The notes under the pieces are model-generated. The model searched no databases. It saw nothing but the letters and a program-made list of their open reading frames with translations, and was not told the origin of the DNA. DNA of 64,000 nt from Vibrio crassostreae (GTDB taxonomy: Bacteria; Pseudomonadota; Gammaproteobacteria; Enterobacterales; Vibrionaceae). Made by a program: the position numbers and the translations under genes. Where the stretch lies: contig NZ_AP025476.1 of assembly GCF_024347415.1 (NCBI RefSeq), forward strand, positions 2,728,001-2,792,000. Direction: 5' to 3'. This document shows, one piece after another, positions 18,708 to 28,645 of the stretch (the first letter of the stretch is position 1; every line of letters starts with the position of its first letter).

Positions 18708-19655
18708 CTACTCATTAATAACAGGCACTTCATCACTGTAAAGCGGTTCACCCTGCATGATGCTGATTTCAACGCGGCGGTTAAGGCTACGTTGCCATTC
18801 AGTATCATTCGGCTCCACAGGCTCAGTATCGGCCATGCCACGCACTCTCAAGCGTTGATGAGAGAAACCGCGTACTTTTTCCATCTCTTGAGCGACAGAC
18901 ACTGCTCGCTGTGATGACAAGTCCCAATTTGAGCGATAAAGCTCTGAATCAAGACGTTGGTTATCGGTGTGCCCTGAGATTCGGACAATGCCCGGTACAT
19001 CTTTTACTAATTCAGCGACCTGTCTCACCAATGGGCGAAATTTAGGTTGTAAGAAAGCAGAACCCGATGGGAATGCGCCTTTCTCACGAATTCGAATAAC
19101 AATCTGCTGGCCAAGATTTTCCACCTCAATCGCGCCTTGGTCGATTTCTCGCTCCAACGCTTTCTTGATGCTTTCCATCAAGGTTTCCATCTCTTGCGAT
19201 TGAGCTTCAGCTTGTTGTTGCTGTTGGTCTGACTCAGAGTTTTGATTATCGTGAGTCGAAACCTCTGGCGACTTGCCTCCGGTCATCTTGCCTTGGTCAC
19301 GCATGGTGCCGCCAGCTCGCTCAGATTCACCTTCATGAAATTCAAGCGTTTGCTGCGTAATATCAATAGTTTGCTGCATGATCACATCTATAGGTGTTGG
19401 CTCTGGGCGACCAGGGCGGAACTCTTGTGCAATAATGCTGGTGCCTTTAGGAATGTCTTTCACTTCCAAGCGGTTTTGTACACCAAACGCGAATTTCATC
19501 GAGCCAGCGATCTGTTTGAACTTCAGTACGTCCATCTCAGAAAATGAGAGCAGCAGTACGAAGAAACACATCAGCAGTGACATCAAGTCAGCAAATGTCC
19601 CCATCCATTGAGGTAACCCCGGAGGAGGACATTTACATGGATTCTCTTCATCCAT
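18708..19655 (-). CDS. pomB: Sodium-driven flagellar motor stator protein PomB
   Basis: PomB forms, with PomA, the Na+-conducting stator of the polar flagellar motor. It has 315 residues, as I recall for the V. alginolyticus protein. A single membrane helix at about 17-39 contains the ion-binding aspartate (Asp23 in MGTFADLMSLLMCFF). A long linker rich in Gln, Glu and Ser (about 130-165) follows. Then comes an OmpA-like peptidoglycan-binding domain (about 190-305, with ISGHTDNQ and LNRRVEI). It starts 12 bases after pomA. Confidence 0.96.
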   Translation of the reverse strand: MDEENPCKCPPPGLPQWMGTFADLMSLLMCFFVLLLSFSEMDVLKFKQIAGSMKFAFGVQNRLEVKDIPKGTSIIAQEFRPGRPEPTPIDVIMQQTIDITQQTLEFHEGESERAGGTMRDQGKMTGGKSPEVSTHDNQNSESDQQQQQAEAQSQEMETLMESIKKALEREIDQGAIEVENLGQQIVIRIREKGAFPSGSAFLQPKFRPLVRQVAELVKDVPGIVRISGHTDNQRLDSELYRSNWDLSSQRAVSVAQEMEKVRGFSHQRLRVRGMADTEPVEPNDTEWQRSLNRRVEISIMQGEPLYSDEVPVINE

Positions 19656-19667
19656 CTTAAACTCCTC

Positions 19668-20432
19668 TTACGCGGGTTCACCATCAATCGTACGCTTACC
19701 TTCGTTGAGGTAGCTCTTGAGGTAACCATCAATAACTCGTGGGTTCTGACCATCTTGAATAGCCAATACACCATCCATAACTAGACGACGGTTAAGTGTC
19801 TCTTGGTCACGACGTAGCGCAAGCTTGTCAGCAATTGGGAAGAACACCATGTTCGAAAGAATCGCACCGTACAGAGTGGTCAAAAGTGCTACCGCCATCG
19901 CAGGACCGATCGCTTTTGGATCATCCATGTTCGAAAGCATGGCAACCAAACCAACCAAGGTACCAATCATACCCATCGCAGGAGCAACATCACCAAATGC
20001 AGAGAACACTTTCGCGCCCTGCTCGTGACGCTCAGTCGTTAATGCGATGTCTTTTTGCAATGCTGCACGTACTACATCTCCATCATGGCCATCGACCAAC
20101 AGGTCGATGCCCTTTTGCATGAAGCTGTTACTGATTTCCATCTCTTCGAGTGCTAAGAAGCCACCTTTACGCGCTGCATCCGCCATCTCTACCACTTTAG
20201 CGATAAGATCTTCAGGTTCATCGGCTTTAAACATGAAGGCTTTGCCTGCAATTTTAGTCGCACCAAAGAACTGCCCCATGGTGAACTTCATCAGAACAAC
20301 AAAGGTTGAGCCACCAACTACGATCAAAATGGATGTCGTGTCATAGAACATCCCGAGGCTTCCACCTAGGATCATTGCCATGATTACAAAGGCAAATCCA
20401 CCAATCAAACCTATTAGGGTTGCTAAATCCAC
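19668..20432 (-). CDS. pomA: Sodium-driven flagellar motor stator protein PomA
   Basis: Partner of PomB and member of the MotA/TolQ/ExbB family, 254 residues with four membrane helices. The sequence MDLATLIGLIGGFAFVIMAMILGG matches Vibrio PomA. The cytoplasmic loop holds charged residues that contact the rotor. Helices 3 and 4 (VAPAMGMIGTLVGLVAML and IGPAMAVALLTTLYGAI) line the ion path. It is the first gene of the pomAB operon and is divergent from xseB. Confidence 0.96.
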   Translation of the reverse strand: MDLATLIGLIGGFAFVIMAMILGGSLGMFYDTTSILIVVGGSTFVVLMKFTMGQFFGATKIAGKAFMFKADEPEDLIAKVVEMADAARKGGFLALEEMEISNSFMQKGIDLLVDGHDGDVVRAALQKDIALTTERHEQGAKVFSAFGDVAPAMGMIGTLVGLVAMLSNMDDPKAIGPAMAVALLTTLYGAILSNMVFFPIADKLALRRDQETLNRRLVMDGVLAIQDGQNPRVIDGYLKSYLNEGKRTIDGEPA

Positions 20433-20731
20433 TGAGCACTCCTCATGCTTTTTTGTAGCTCTATGTCGACGATAATCTTTGTATCGGCAAGACTATAAGA
20501 TCTTTTAGTAAATTCTTGGCCTAAGTATCACACTTTTCGTTTTTGAATCCCAACTATTGGCTTACTTTGCTCTTAATAGGTAGCGCATAAACTCGATAAA
20601 GCTAAGGTTATTCAAGCAAAGTAAGTTCAAGCCCCTTAAAAACGAACTTTCTAGCAAAATTTCTTGGTTACATTTGACCATCTTAGCGGCCTAGGGTAAC
20701 GTTCGTTCATCTTTCCAAACGCAGATTTATT
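20433..20731. other. Divergent intergenic region pomA / xseB
   Basis: About 300 bases that must hold promoters for pomAB and xseB-ispA-dxs. I see no operator or conserved RNA element that I can name. Confidence 0.5.
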
Positions 20732-20974
20732 ATGGCTACTAAGAAACCTGAAAATATGAGCTTTGAAGCAGCAATCGAAGAGCTTGATGGCTTGGTTGAT
20801 CAACTAGAAAATGGTGATCTAGCTTTAGATGATGCGCTGAAGAAGTTCGAACGAGGTATCTCCCTCGCTCGTGCCGGTCAAAGCAAACTAAACGATGCTG
20901 AACAGCGTGTTAGCATCCTACTGCAAAATGATGAAAACGCAGAACTTAGTGACTTTAACCCACAACCAGAATAA
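20732..20974 (+). CDS. xseB: Exodeoxyribonuclease VII small subunit XseB
   Basis: Small subunit of exonuclease VII, which with XseA degrades single-stranded DNA to oligonucleotides. The 80-residue protein has the family core SFEAAIEELDGLVDQLENGDLALDDALKKFERG and a helical C-terminus. It leads the xseB-ispA-dxs operon, with 8 bases to ispA, the arrangement conserved in gammaproteobacteria. Confidence 0.96.
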   Translation: MATKKPENMSFEAAIEELDGLVDQLENGDLALDDALKKFERGISLARAGQSKLNDAEQRVSILLQNDENAELSDFNPQPE

Positions 20975-20982
20975 CGAATTGT

Positions 20983-21879
20983 ATGAGATCCCCTATGATC
21001 GAGACTTTATTGTCTTATCAAGCACGTAATAACGAGCAACTGAACCTTTGGCTTGATCGCCTGCCACACCAAAATCAGAACCTGATCAACGCGATGCGTT
21101 ATGGGTTACTTTTAGGCGGTAAACGCGCACGTCCATTTCTTGTCTACATTACAGGGGAAATGCTCGGCTGCTCCGCTGAAGAACTCGATACTCCAGCCTC
21201 TGCAATCGAATGTATTCATGCCTATTCTTTGATTCACGACGACCTTCCAGCTATGGATGACGATGAACTGCGTCGTGGCCATCAGACTTGCCACATCAAA
21301 TACGATGAAGCAACGGCAATTTTAACGGGCGATGCACTACAAACTCTCGCGTTTACTATACTTGCGGAAGGCACATTAAGTGCTGACGGGGAAAGCAATC
21401 GCGTTCGAATGATTCAACGCCTAGCTGAAGCCTCTGGTGCACAAGGTATGTGTATTGGACAAGCACTTGATATTGAAGCTGAAAACCGCTCTGTCACGCT
21501 AGAAGAGTTAGAAGAAGTTCACCGCAATAAAACGGGCGCTCTAATGAAATGTGCGATTCGTTTAGGTGCACTCGCTGCTGGCGAAAAAGCGTTTGAAGTG
21601 ATGCCTCAATTAGATAAGTACGCCGATGCCATTGGATTAGCATTCCAGGTTCAAGATGATATTTTAGATATCACCAGCGATACTGAAACTTTGGGTAAAC
21701 CACAGGGTTCTGACCAAGAATTAAACAAAAGCACCTACCCTTCTTTGCTAGGTTTAGAGGGCGCTCAAGAAAAAGCGCAAACTCTGCTACAGGAAGCGCT
21801 TCAAGCTTTGGCTGCAATCCCATACAATACCCAGTTACTCGAAGAGTTCGCCCGATACGTCATCGAGCGCAAGAACTAA
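20983..21879 (+). CDS. ispA: Farnesyl diphosphate synthase IspA
   Basis: IspA condenses isopentenyl and dimethylallyl diphosphates to geranyl and farnesyl diphosphate. The 298-residue polyprenyl synthase shows the first aspartate-rich motif in IHDDLPAMDDDELRRG (about 84-99) and the second in FQVQDDILDITSD (about 222-234). The motif GKRARP near residue 45 binds isopentenyl diphosphate. The start could also be the ATG 12 bases downstream at 20995; neither has a strong ribosome-binding site. It lies between xseB and dxs. Confidence 0.95.
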   Translation: MRSPMIETLLSYQARNNEQLNLWLDRLPHQNQNLINAMRYGLLLGGKRARPFLVYITGEMLGCSAEELDTPASAIECIHAYSLIHDDLPAMDDDELRRGHQTCHIKYDEATAILTGDALQTLAFTILAEGTLSADGESNRVRMIQRLAEASGAQGMCIGQALDIEAENRSVTLEELEEVHRNKTGALMKCAIRLGALAAGEKAFEVMPQLDKYADAIGLAFQVQDDILDITSDTETLGKPQGSDQELNKSTYPSLLGLEGAQEKAQTLLQEALQALAAIPYNTQLLEEFARYVIERKN

Positions 21880-21900
21880 GACAATAAGCGCGCATTACCT

Positions 21901-23784
21901 ATGACTCTTGATATATCAAAGTACCCAACTCTTGCTTTAGCTGATAAGCCAGAGGATTTGCGTCTCCTCCCGAAAGAGACGCTTACACAGCTTTGTGATG
22001 AACTACGTACCTACCTTCTTAACTCGGTGAGCCAATCAAGTGGTCACTTAGCGTCAGGCTTAGGTACAGTAGAGCTAACCGTTGCTCTGCACTACGTGTA
22101 CAACACACCTTTTGACCAGTTGGTTTGGGATGTTGGCCACCAAGCATACCCGCATAAAATTCTTACTGGTCGTCGCGACCGCTTGTCGACTATCCGTCAA
22201 AAAGATGGGCTACACCCATTCCCATGGCGTCAAGAGAGCGAATACGACACCCTTTCGGTTGGTCACTCTTCAACTTCGATCAGTGCTGCACTTGGTATGG
22301 CTATCAGTGCAAAGAAAGAAGGCAAGAACCGTAAAGTCGTGAGTGTGATTGGCGATGGCGCGATTACTGCGGGTATGGCATTCGAAGCTATGAACCACGC
22401 GGGCGATATTCACAATGACATGCTGGTTATCCTTAACGATAACGAGATGTCGATCTCTGAAAACGTAGGTGCTCTGAACAACCACCTAGCTCAAGTTCTT
22501 TCTGGCAGTCTTTACACGTCTATTCGTGAGGGCGGCAAGAAAGTGCTATCTGGCGTTCCGCCGATTAAAGAGCTGGTTCGTCGTACAGAAGAACACCTAA
22601 AAGGCATGGTTGTTCCTGGCACCATGTTTGAAGAGTTAGGCTTTAATTACATTGGTCCAATTGATGGGCACGATGTGAATGAGCTGATTAAAACGCTGAA
22701 GAACATGAGAGACCTTAAAGGCCCTCAGTTCCTGCATATCATGACTAAGAAAGGCAAAGGTTACGAGCCAGCAGAGAAAGATCCAATCGGTTACCACGGC
22801 GTACCGAAATTCGATCCAGCACACTCAAGTCTGCCTAAGAGCACCAGCTCTAAACCAACTTTCTCTAAGATTTTTGGCGACTTCCTGTGTGATATGGCCG
22901 CGCAAGATCCTAAGCTGATGGCGATCACGCCTGCAATGCGTGAAGGCTCTGGCATGGTACGTTTCTCTAAAGAATATCCAGAACAATACTTCGACGTTGC
23001 TATTGCTGAGCAGCACGCTGTGACGCTAGCAACCGGTATGGCGATTGCGGGTGATAAACCGATTGTGGCTATCTACTCGACTTTCCTACAACGTGGCTAC
23101 GATCAGTTGATCCACGATGTAGCTATCATGGATCTACCGGTCATGTTCGCGATTGACCGTGCAGGTCTTGTCGGTGCCGATGGTCAAACACACCAAGGTG
23201 CGTTCGACTTAAGCTTTATGCGTTGTATTCCAAACATGGTGATCATGGCACCAAGTGACGAAAACGAATGTCGCCAAATGCTATACACAGGCCACCAACA
23301 CACAGGTCCAAGTGCCGTTCGTTACCCTCGTGGTAATGGCATGGGCACTGAGATCCAAAGTGAGTTTACTGCGCTTGAGATTGGTAAGGGTCGTATCGTT
23401 CGTGAAAGTGCGAAAGCAAAAGATGGCTCGAAAGTCGCTATCCTAAGCTTCGGAACCTTCTTAGAAAGTGCGCTTCAAACCGCTGACGCTATCGATGCGA
23501 CCGTTGCAGACATGCGTTTTGTGAAACCGCTAGACGAAGCTCTGATCAAACAACTTGTTGCTGACCACGATGTACTGGTTACTATCGAGGAAAACGCAAT
23601 CGCAGGTGGTGCGGGTGCGGGTGTGATTGAATTCTTGATGCAAGAGAAACTACTGATGCCAGTATTGAACCTTGGCCTACCTGACAAGTTCATTGCTCAA
23701 GGCACTCAAGGCGAGCTACATGAAGAGCTAGGCTTAGACGCGAAAGGTATTGAGAAGTCTATTTCTGACTACCTTGCTAAATAA
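21901..23784 (+). CDS. dxs: 1-deoxy-D-xylulose-5-phosphate synthase Dxs
   Basis: Dxs performs the first committed step of the MEP isoprenoid pathway: thiamine-diphosphate-dependent condensation of pyruvate with glyceraldehyde 3-phosphate. The product also feeds thiamine and pyridoxal synthesis. The 627 residues fit the family (620 in E. coli). The TPP-binding motif [18 protein letters not shown] (about 153-170) and the transketolase-type middle domain with [15 protein letters not shown] (about 370) are intact. It ends the xseB-ispA-dxs operon before a terminator. Confidence 0.97.
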   Translation: MTLDISKYPTLALADKPEDLRLLPKETLTQLCDELRTYLLNSVSQSSGHLASGLGTVELTVALHYVYNTPFDQLVWDVGHQAYPHKILTGRRDRLSTIRQKDGLHPFPWRQESEYDTLSVGHSSTSISAALGMAISAKKEGKNRKVVSVIGDGAITAGMAFEAMNHAGDIHNDMLVILNDNEMSISENVGALNNHLAQVLSGSLYTSIREGGKKVLSGVPPIKELVRRTEEHLKGMVVPGTMFEELGFNYIGPIDGHDVNELIKTLKNMRDLKGPQFLHIMTKKGKGYEPAEKDPIGYHGVPKFDPAHSSLPKSTSSKPTFSKIFGDFLCDMAAQDPKLMAITPAMREGSGMVRFSKEYPEQYFDVAIAEQHAVTLATGMAIAGDKPIVAIYSTFLQRGYDQLIHDVAIMDLPVMFAIDRAGLVGADGQTHQGAFDLSFMRCIPNMVIMAPSDENECRQMLYTGHQHTGPSAVRYPRGNGMGTEIQSEFTALEIGKGRIVRESAKAKDGSKVAILSFGTFLESALQTADAIDATVADMRFVKPLDEALIKQLVADHDVLVTIEENAIAGGAGAGVIEFLMQEKLLMPVLNLGLPDKFIAQGTQGELHEELGLDAKGIEKSISDYLAK

Positions 23785-23818
23785 CTTTCACAAGCAAGCG
23801 GCATAAACGACAAAACAA

Positions 23819-23848
23819 AAAAGGTTGGCCCTAGGGTCAACCTTTTTA
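23819..23848. terminator. Bidirectional terminator between dxs and pgpA
   Basis: A hairpin with arms AAGGTTGGCCC / GGGTCAACCTT (one G-T wobble), flanked by A and T runs, between convergent genes. Confidence 0.85.
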
Positions 23849-23896
23849 GTATCCGTTAATTAGTTTGGTGTACCACCAACTAAGCCTTGAGCTAAC

Positions 23897-24403
23897 TCAC
23901 ACTAACCAACCCGCGAAATGCGCTACGGCATACAACGAAATCGCCGCCATAATACCCGCCACAATATCGTCAATCATGATACCCAAACCACCATGAACTC
24001 GCGCATCTAACCAACCAATCGGCCATGGTTTTACCATGTCAAAGAAGCGGAAAAGCACAAAACCAGTCAGAAGCCATTTCCAGTCATCAGCAGGGATATT
24101 CAGCATCGGCACCAAGCTCATGGTGATCCAAAAGCCCGCAAACTCATCCCAAACGATAGAACCGTGATCATGCACGCCCATATCATCAGACGTTACTTGG
24201 CAGATCTTAATACCAATAATGCAGCTTACAACCACCACTGCAACGTAAGCAGGGAACGGTAGCTGAACCAACAATAAGTACAATGGAATAGACGCGAGCG
24301 TACCCATGGTGCCGGGAATAATAGGCGATAAGCCACTACCAAAACCTGTTGCTAAGAAATGCCAAGGGTTTTTAAGAGAAATAAGAGAAAGTGGGTTTGT
24401 CAT
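23897..24403 (-). CDS. pgpA: Phosphatidylglycerophosphatase A
   Basis: PgpA dephosphorylates phosphatidylglycerophosphate to phosphatidylglycerol in the inner membrane. The 168-residue protein has the family sequence FGSGLSPIIPGTMGTL (about 21-36) and the acidic active-site segment HDHGSIVWDEFAGFWIT (about 79-95), with several hydrophobic helices. I chose the ATG at 24403, which overlaps the thiL stop by one base (TGATG). A TTG one codon earlier is not needed. Confidence 0.94.
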   Translation of the reverse strand: MTNPLSLISLKNPWHFLATGFGSGLSPIIPGTMGTLASIPLYLLLVQLPFPAYVAVVVVSCIIGIKICQVTSDDMGVHDHGSIVWDEFAGFWITMSLVPMLNIPADDWKWLLTGFVLFRFFDMVKPWPIGWLDARVHGGLGIMIDDIVAGIMAAISLYAVAHFAGWLV

Positions 24404-25377
24404 CAATTAACCTTAAAGTGATCGTAACCAGTTAAGTTCCAACTCAGTGGTTCACCATTATTGTGTAATTCAAAATATTCTACAGGTCTTATCTGGCCAA
24501 TGCAGGTGACTTTTGTGCCAGTGTGTGACAAAGCACTTTCCAATGACCCTTTATTCTCTTCCGGCACAGTAAAGCACAGTTCGTACTCTTCACCACTGGT
24601 GAGCGCATACTGTTGAGCCGAAGCGACATCAGAAGCAAACTGGCGTAGCTCTGGAGAGATAGGAAGGCAACTCACATCAATGCTTGCACCAACCTCTGAA
24701 CGCTTCAGGATATGCTTTAGGTCAGCAATCACGCCGTCAGAGATATCAATAGCAGACGAAGCAAGATTAACGAGCGCCTGGCCCGCGAGCACTCGTGGAG
24801 AGCTGATGTAGTGTCTCTCTTCAAGCTCAAGTGCATAAGGTTTAGCTTTGTTCTGTTCGGGGTTAAGTAACACTTCGAGGCCAGCTTTACTGTCACCTAG
24901 GCTACCCGTTACGTAAATCCAGTCCCCCACTTTAGCGCCATCTCTACGCAGTGCTCGTCCTTCAGGAACAAAGCCCTGTACAGTCAATGTCAGACTTAGT
25001 GGCCCTTTAGTTGTATCACCACCAATTAACTGGATACCAAAGTAGTCTGCGAGTTTAAAAAAGGAGTCACAGAAAGGAGCAAGCCATGCCTCATCCACTT
25101 CAGGCATGGTTAACGCAAATGAAACCCAAGCAGGCGTCGCCCCCATAGCAGCAAGGTCGCTAATGTTAGACGCCAAGGCTTTATGTGCAACCCAAGCTGG
25201 GTTCGCTTCCGCTAAGAAGTGAGTACCCGCAACTAAGGTGTCCGTGCTGATCGCTATCTCAACATTGCTTGGCGCTTTGACCAAAGCACAATCATCACCC
25301 GCAGCCAGATGTACATCTTTACGTTGTGGTTGTCGATTTACAAAATATTTTTCAATCAGGTTAAATTCGCCAGACAT
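24403..25377 (-). CDS. thiL: Thiamine-monophosphate kinase ThiL
   Basis: ThiL phosphorylates thiamine monophosphate to the cofactor thiamine diphosphate. It is a PurM/AIR-synthetase-type ATPase of 324 residues (E. coli 325). Visible motifs are GEFNLIEKYF at the start, AAGDDCALV (about 26-34), STDTLVAGTHF (about 45-55) and IGGDTTKGPLS (about 118-128). I use the ATG at 25377; a GTG directly before it is a possible alternative. It is separated from nusB by a terminator-like hairpin, so thiL-pgpA may also have its own promoter. Confidence 0.95.
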   Translation of the reverse strand: MSGEFNLIEKYFVNRQPQRKDVHLAAGDDCALVKAPSNVEIAISTDTLVAGTHFLAEANPAWVAHKALASNISDLAAMGATPAWVSFALTMPEVDEAWLAPFCDSFFKLADYFGIQLIGGDTTKGPLSLTLTVQGFVPEGRALRRDGAKVGDWIYVTGSLGDSKAGLEVLLNPEQNKAKPYALELEERHYISSPRVLAGQALVNLASSAIDISDGVIADLKHILKRSEVGASIDVSCLPISPELRQFASDVASAQQYALTSGEEYELCFTVPEENKGSLESALSHTGTKVTCIGQIRPVEYFELHNNGEPLSWNLTGYDHFKVN

Positions 25378-25443
25378 CACATGCCCTATCTTTAGTCTTC
25401 ATACAAATCACCGTAATTATTGATATTACAGAAATTTAGTTAC

Positions 25444-25472
25444 AAAAAAGGCCAGCATGATAGCTGACCTTT
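25444..25472 (-). terminator. Terminator between nusB and thiL
   Basis: On the minus strand, arms AAAGGTCAGC / GCTGGCCTTT (with wobble pairs) are followed by a T run. It lies 21 bases after the nusB stop and could limit read-through into thiL-pgpA. Confidence 0.8.
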
Positions 25473-25492
25473 AGATTCAATATACGAACGTC

Positions 25493-25960
25493 TTATTTCT
25501 TACGAACGTGCGGTGCAGCTTTATCAAGCACACCGTTAACAAACTTATGGCTGTCTTCTGCTGCGAATACTTTCGCAAGCTCGATAGCTTCGTTGATAAC
25601 CACTTTGTATGGTACATCTTCGCGACGAGTCATCTCGTACATAGCTAAACGTAGAAGCGCTAGTTCCATCAGATCCAGATCTTGCATAGGGCGAGATACG
25701 AATGGACGAAGCTTGCTATCAAGTTCCATGTGGCTAAGAGCAACACCAGTTAGCAGGTCGCGGAAGTATGCAACGTCTGTTTCTGGCATAGCAAGTGCAG
25801 GTTCTGCAGCATGATGCTCTTCTTCATCATACTTACCACCAGATAAGAACTGTTCTTCAACGGTAGCAATATTTTCTTTAGTAATTTGCCAAGAATAAAT
25901 TGCTTGTAGAGCAAATTGACGTGCGTTACGACGTGCGGCTGGTTTCACACTGGCCCCCAT
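25493..25960 (-). CDS. nusB: Transcription antitermination factor NusB
   Basis: NusB binds boxA RNA with NusE (ribosomal protein S10) in antitermination complexes on rRNA operons. The 155-residue all-helical protein contains [17 protein letters not shown] near its start and the conserved [26 protein letters not shown] (about 119-144). Its ATG overlaps the ribH stop by one base (TAATG), so the two are translationally coupled. Confidence 0.96.
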   Translation of the reverse strand: MGASVKPAARRNARQFALQAIYSWQITKENIATVEEQFLSGGKYDEEEHHAAEPALAMPETDVAYFRDLLTGVALSHMELDSKLRPFVSRPMQDLDLMELALLRLAMYEMTRREDVPYKVVINEAIELAKVFAAEDSHKFVNGVLDKAAPHVRKK

Positions 25961-26430
25961 TAGGAATCGATTTCAGAAAGAACGTTGATCATCTCAAGTG
26001 CGCTAAGTGCTGCTTCTGCACCCTTATTACCAGCCTTGGTTCCTGCGCGTTCAATAGCTTGATCGATCGTATCAACAGTAAGAACACCAAACGCTACCGG
26101 AAGAGAGTATTCCAGAGACACTTGTGCCAAACCTTTATTACATTCACTACAAACATAGTCAAAGTGAGGTGTACCGCCACGAATTACTGTACCAAGAGAT
26201 ACAATCGCATCGAACTTGCCTGTTTTTGCAACGCGCTGCGCTACAAGTGGAAGTTCAACTGCACCAGGGCAACGAACAACAGTGATGTTGTCTTCGCTTA
26301 CTTGTCCATGACGCTTTAAAGTATCGATTGCACCAGAAAGTAAACTTTCGTTAATAAAACTGTTGAAACGAGCAATAACGATAGCAATTTTTGCATTTGG
26401 CGCTGGGAAGCCACCCTCGATCACTTTCAT
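25960..26430 (-). CDS. ribH: 6,7-dimethyl-8-ribityllumazine synthase
   Basis: Lumazine synthase (also called RibE in some genomes) forms 6,7-dimethyl-8-ribityllumazine, the penultimate riboflavin intermediate, and assembles into an icosahedral shell in many bacteria. The 156 residues begin [23 protein letters not shown]. The motif [15 protein letters not shown] (about 81-95) contains the catalytic histidine. An upstream in-frame extension to 26604 lacks family similarity, so I set the start at 26430. It is separated from ribBA by an unusually long 295-base gap with two perfect hairpins. Confidence 0.96.
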   Translation of the reverse strand: MKVIEGGFPAPNAKIAIVIARFNSFINESLLSGAIDTLKRHGQVSEDNITVVRCPGAVELPLVAQRVAKTGKFDAIVSLGTVIRGGTPHFDYVCSECNKGLAQVSLEYSLPVAFGVLTVDTIDQAIERAGTKAGNKGAEAALSALEMINVLSEIDS

Positions 26431-26579
26431 AAGCCTTCCTTTAACTATTTTCATCAAGTGAGAATCGCCGGATTCTAGCACAAAACTGTGAGCAATATCT
26501 AATGGTAATTTAGAAGAACAGACACCGGCAATGTAAAGATGATAATGCAGCGCCAATCCCAAGCATATAGGAACAGCGA

Positions 26580-26661
26580 GTAGCCAAGTTTGTGTATTGA
26601 ACACGTATTGAGTCGAACTTGGCTACTTTGCTCTTTTGGCAAGATTTATCACCAAAAGAGC
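26580..26661 (-). other. Two consecutive perfect hairpins in the ribBA-ribH gap
   Basis: Arms GTAGCCAAGTT (26580-26590) and AACTTGGCTAC (26616-26626) form an 11-bp stem. GCTCTTTTGG (26630-26639) and CCAAAAGAGC (26652-26661) form a 10-bp stem. Neither is followed by a clear T run on the minus strand, so these are more likely mRNA structures or attenuation elements in front of ribH than ordinary terminators. The conserved boxes of the FMN riboswitch are not present. Confidence 0.7.
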
Positions 26662-26725
26662 CACTGAGATTATCGGTAAATTATGTCACTACAAACGGAG
26701 AAACGTCTGCTCGTTGACACATATT

Positions 26726-27835
26726 TTATTCGCAAACATACTCAACAACGTTAAGACCAAAACCACCTAATGCGTGGTAACGCTTAGTGCTCGAAGAAAG
26801 CAGACGCATATCGTGCACGCCTAGGTCTTGAAGAATCTGAGAACCGACACCAACACGACGTGAGGTACCTTGCTTCTTAGCCATGGTTGGTTGTTCGTTC
26901 TTATCTTGCGCTTCAAATGTCTTCACTTTGTGAATCAAAGAATCAGACGACTCTTCGTTACCAAGAATAACCAACACACCGCCTTCGTCTCCAATGCGCT
27001 TCATCGCTTTATCTAGCGACCAGCTGCGCTCGGTACCACGATCTGAATGAAGCAGATCGGTAAACGTATCATGCAGGTGAACACGTACTAAAGGAGCACC
27101 TTCAGTTAAGCTACCTTTTTGCATGGCGTAGTGGATCTGGTTATCAATTGTATCGCGGTAAGTCACAAGCTCGAAATCACCAAACTCTGTTGGTAAATGG
27201 CATTGTGCAACGCGCTCAATTGTCGTTTCAGTGTTGTTGCGGTACTCAATCAAGTCAGCAATAGTGCCAAGCTTGATGTCGTGCTTTTCTGCGAAGACTT
27301 CAAGATCAGGGCGACGCGCCATAGTGCCGTCATCGTTTAAGATTTCTACGATAACCGATGCTGGTTCACAGCCTGCTAATCGAGCTAAATCGCAACCCGC
27401 TTCAGTGTGGCCAGCGCGCGTTAATACGCCGCCTTCTTGAGCTGTCAGTGGGAAGATATGACCAGGCTGAACTAAGTCAGCCGCTTTTGCGTCTTTCGCT
27501 ACTGCAGCTTGAACCGTCACTGCACGATCGGATGCTGAAATACCGGTTGTTACACCCTCTGCCGCTTCAATCGAAACCGTAAAGTTAGTGGTGTACTGTG
27601 CATTGTTGTCTTGAACCATAGGTGCTAAGCCCATACGGTTTGAACGCTCTTTAGTCAGCGTTAGACAAATCAAACCGCGGCCGTACATTGCCATGAAGTT
27701 AATTGCTTCTGGCGTAACATGTTCTGCTGCCATGATCAGATCGCCTTCATTCTCGCGATCTTCATCATCCATCAGGATAACCATTTTTCCTAGGCGAATG
27801 TCTTCAATAATTTCTTGAGGAGTACTAATTGGCAT
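26726..27835 (-). CDS. ribBA: 3,4-dihydroxy-2-butanone-4-phosphate synthase fused to a degenerate GTP cyclohydrolase II domain
   Basis: The N-terminal domain (about 1-200) is RibB, which makes 3,4-dihydroxybutanone 4-phosphate from ribulose 5-phosphate. Active-site segments [16 protein letters not shown] (about 23-38) and [16 protein letters not shown] (about 139-154) are intact. The C-terminal domain (about 205-369) has the RibA fold, but the zinc-binding cysteines of true GTP cyclohydrolase II are missing: the region reads [19 protein letters not shown] with no cysteine. It is therefore probably inactive as a cyclohydrolase, as in other RibBX-type fusions. A separate ribA would be needed elsewhere. 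It is in the nrdR-ribDE-ribBA-ribH operon. Confidence 0.93.
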   Translation of the reverse strand: MPISTPQEIIEDIRLGKMVILMDDEDRENEGDLIMAAEHVTPEAINFMAMYGRGLICLTLTKERSNRMGLAPMVQDNNAQYTTNFTVSIEAAEGVTTGISASDRAVTVQAAVAKDAKAADLVQPGHIFPLTAQEGGVLTRAGHTEAGCDLARLAGCEPASVIVEILNDDGTMARRPDLEVFAEKHDIKLGTIADLIEYRNNTETTIERVAQCHLPTEFGDFELVTYRDTIDNQIHYAMQKGSLTEGAPLVRVHLHDTFTDLLHSDRGTERSWSLDKAMKRIGDEGGVLVILGNEESSDSLIHKVKTFEAQDKNEQPTMAKKQGTSRRVGVGSQILQDLGVHDMRLLSSSTKRYHALGGFGLNVVEYVCE

Positions 27836-27942
27836 TGTTCTATATCCTTTGAAATGGTTCTGCTTCCTAGAACCGACACTATTTAAACCTGATGATATTG
27901 CTTCGCTTTACAAAGTCTCGCTTAATTACTTTGTATCAACGG

Positions 27943-28599
27943 TTAGGCAAAACCATTCTGCTGTAAGAATTCCATCGTTAATCGAGATTCAGGCTCAGAT
28001 TCTTGTTGCTGACCTTGCAGTAAACGCTCCATGTAACGCGCTAATACATCGACTTCTAAATTCACTTTACGACCTACATTGAATTGGTCGATGGTGGTTT
28101 CTGAAGAGGTGTGAGGAACGATCGTCAGCTTGAATGCGTTCTTGCGTAAATCGTTCACAGTCAGACTGATGCCATCGACCGTTATTGAGCCTTTTTGAGC
28201 GACGTATTTTGAGATCTCTGCTGGCATTTCTACCCAAAACTCAATTGCACGGCCAACTTGGTTGCGTTCAACAATCTCACCCACGCCATCAACGTGACCA
28301 GACACAATGTGTCCACCGAAACGCGTGGTTGGTAACATTGCTTTCTCAAGGTTAACTTTATCGCCCGCTTGGTAATCGACAAAACCCGTTTTTTTCAGGG
28401 TCTCAAGCGAAAGGTCTGCACTGTAGCTGTGGTCGTTGAATTCAACGACTGTCAAACACACACCATTGGTTGCGATACTGTCGCCTAACTGAACGTCAGC
28501 CATATCAAGCTTGCCAACGTTGACCGTTACGGTGATGTCTTCTCCGCGGGGAGTGATTGCACTCAATGTACCTACGGCTTCTACAATTCCTGTAAACAT
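27943..28599 (-). CDS. ribE: Riboflavin synthase, alpha chain
   Basis: Riboflavin synthase dismutates two molecules of 6,7-dimethyl-8-ribityllumazine into riboflavin and a pyrimidine. The 218-residue protein has the diagnostic start MFTGIVEAVG and two tandem lumazine-binding repeats, with paired motifs GDSIATNGVCLTV (about 38-50) and KGSITVDGISLTV (about 135-147). Length matches RibE/RibC of other gammaproteobacteria. It lies between ribD (46 bases upstream) and ribBA (107 bases downstream). Confidence 0.96.
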   Translation of the reverse strand: MFTGIVEAVGTLSAITPRGEDITVTVNVGKLDMADVQLGDSIATNGVCLTVVEFNDHSYSADLSLETLKKTGFVDYQAGDKVNLEKAMLPTTRFGGHIVSGHVDGVGEIVERNQVGRAIEFWVEMPAEISKYVAQKGSITVDGISLTVNDLRKNAFKLTIVPHTSSETTIDQFNVGRKVNLEVDVLARYMERLLQGQQQESEPESRLTMEFLQQNGFA

Positions 28600-28645
28600 T
28601 TTAAAACTCTTTTTGTTGTCAACGACACGTATGCAGTTGGAGTAA

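Noticed and set aside
26431..26604. N-terminal extension of lumazine synthase
   Set aside because: The extension has no counterpart in the family; the standard start MKVIEGG is at 26430 and the upstream part overlaps a hairpin.
26430..26726. FMN riboswitch in front of ribH
   Set aside because: The conserved RFN boxes (GGGGC...GAAATTC...) are not present; only unrelated hairpins are seen.
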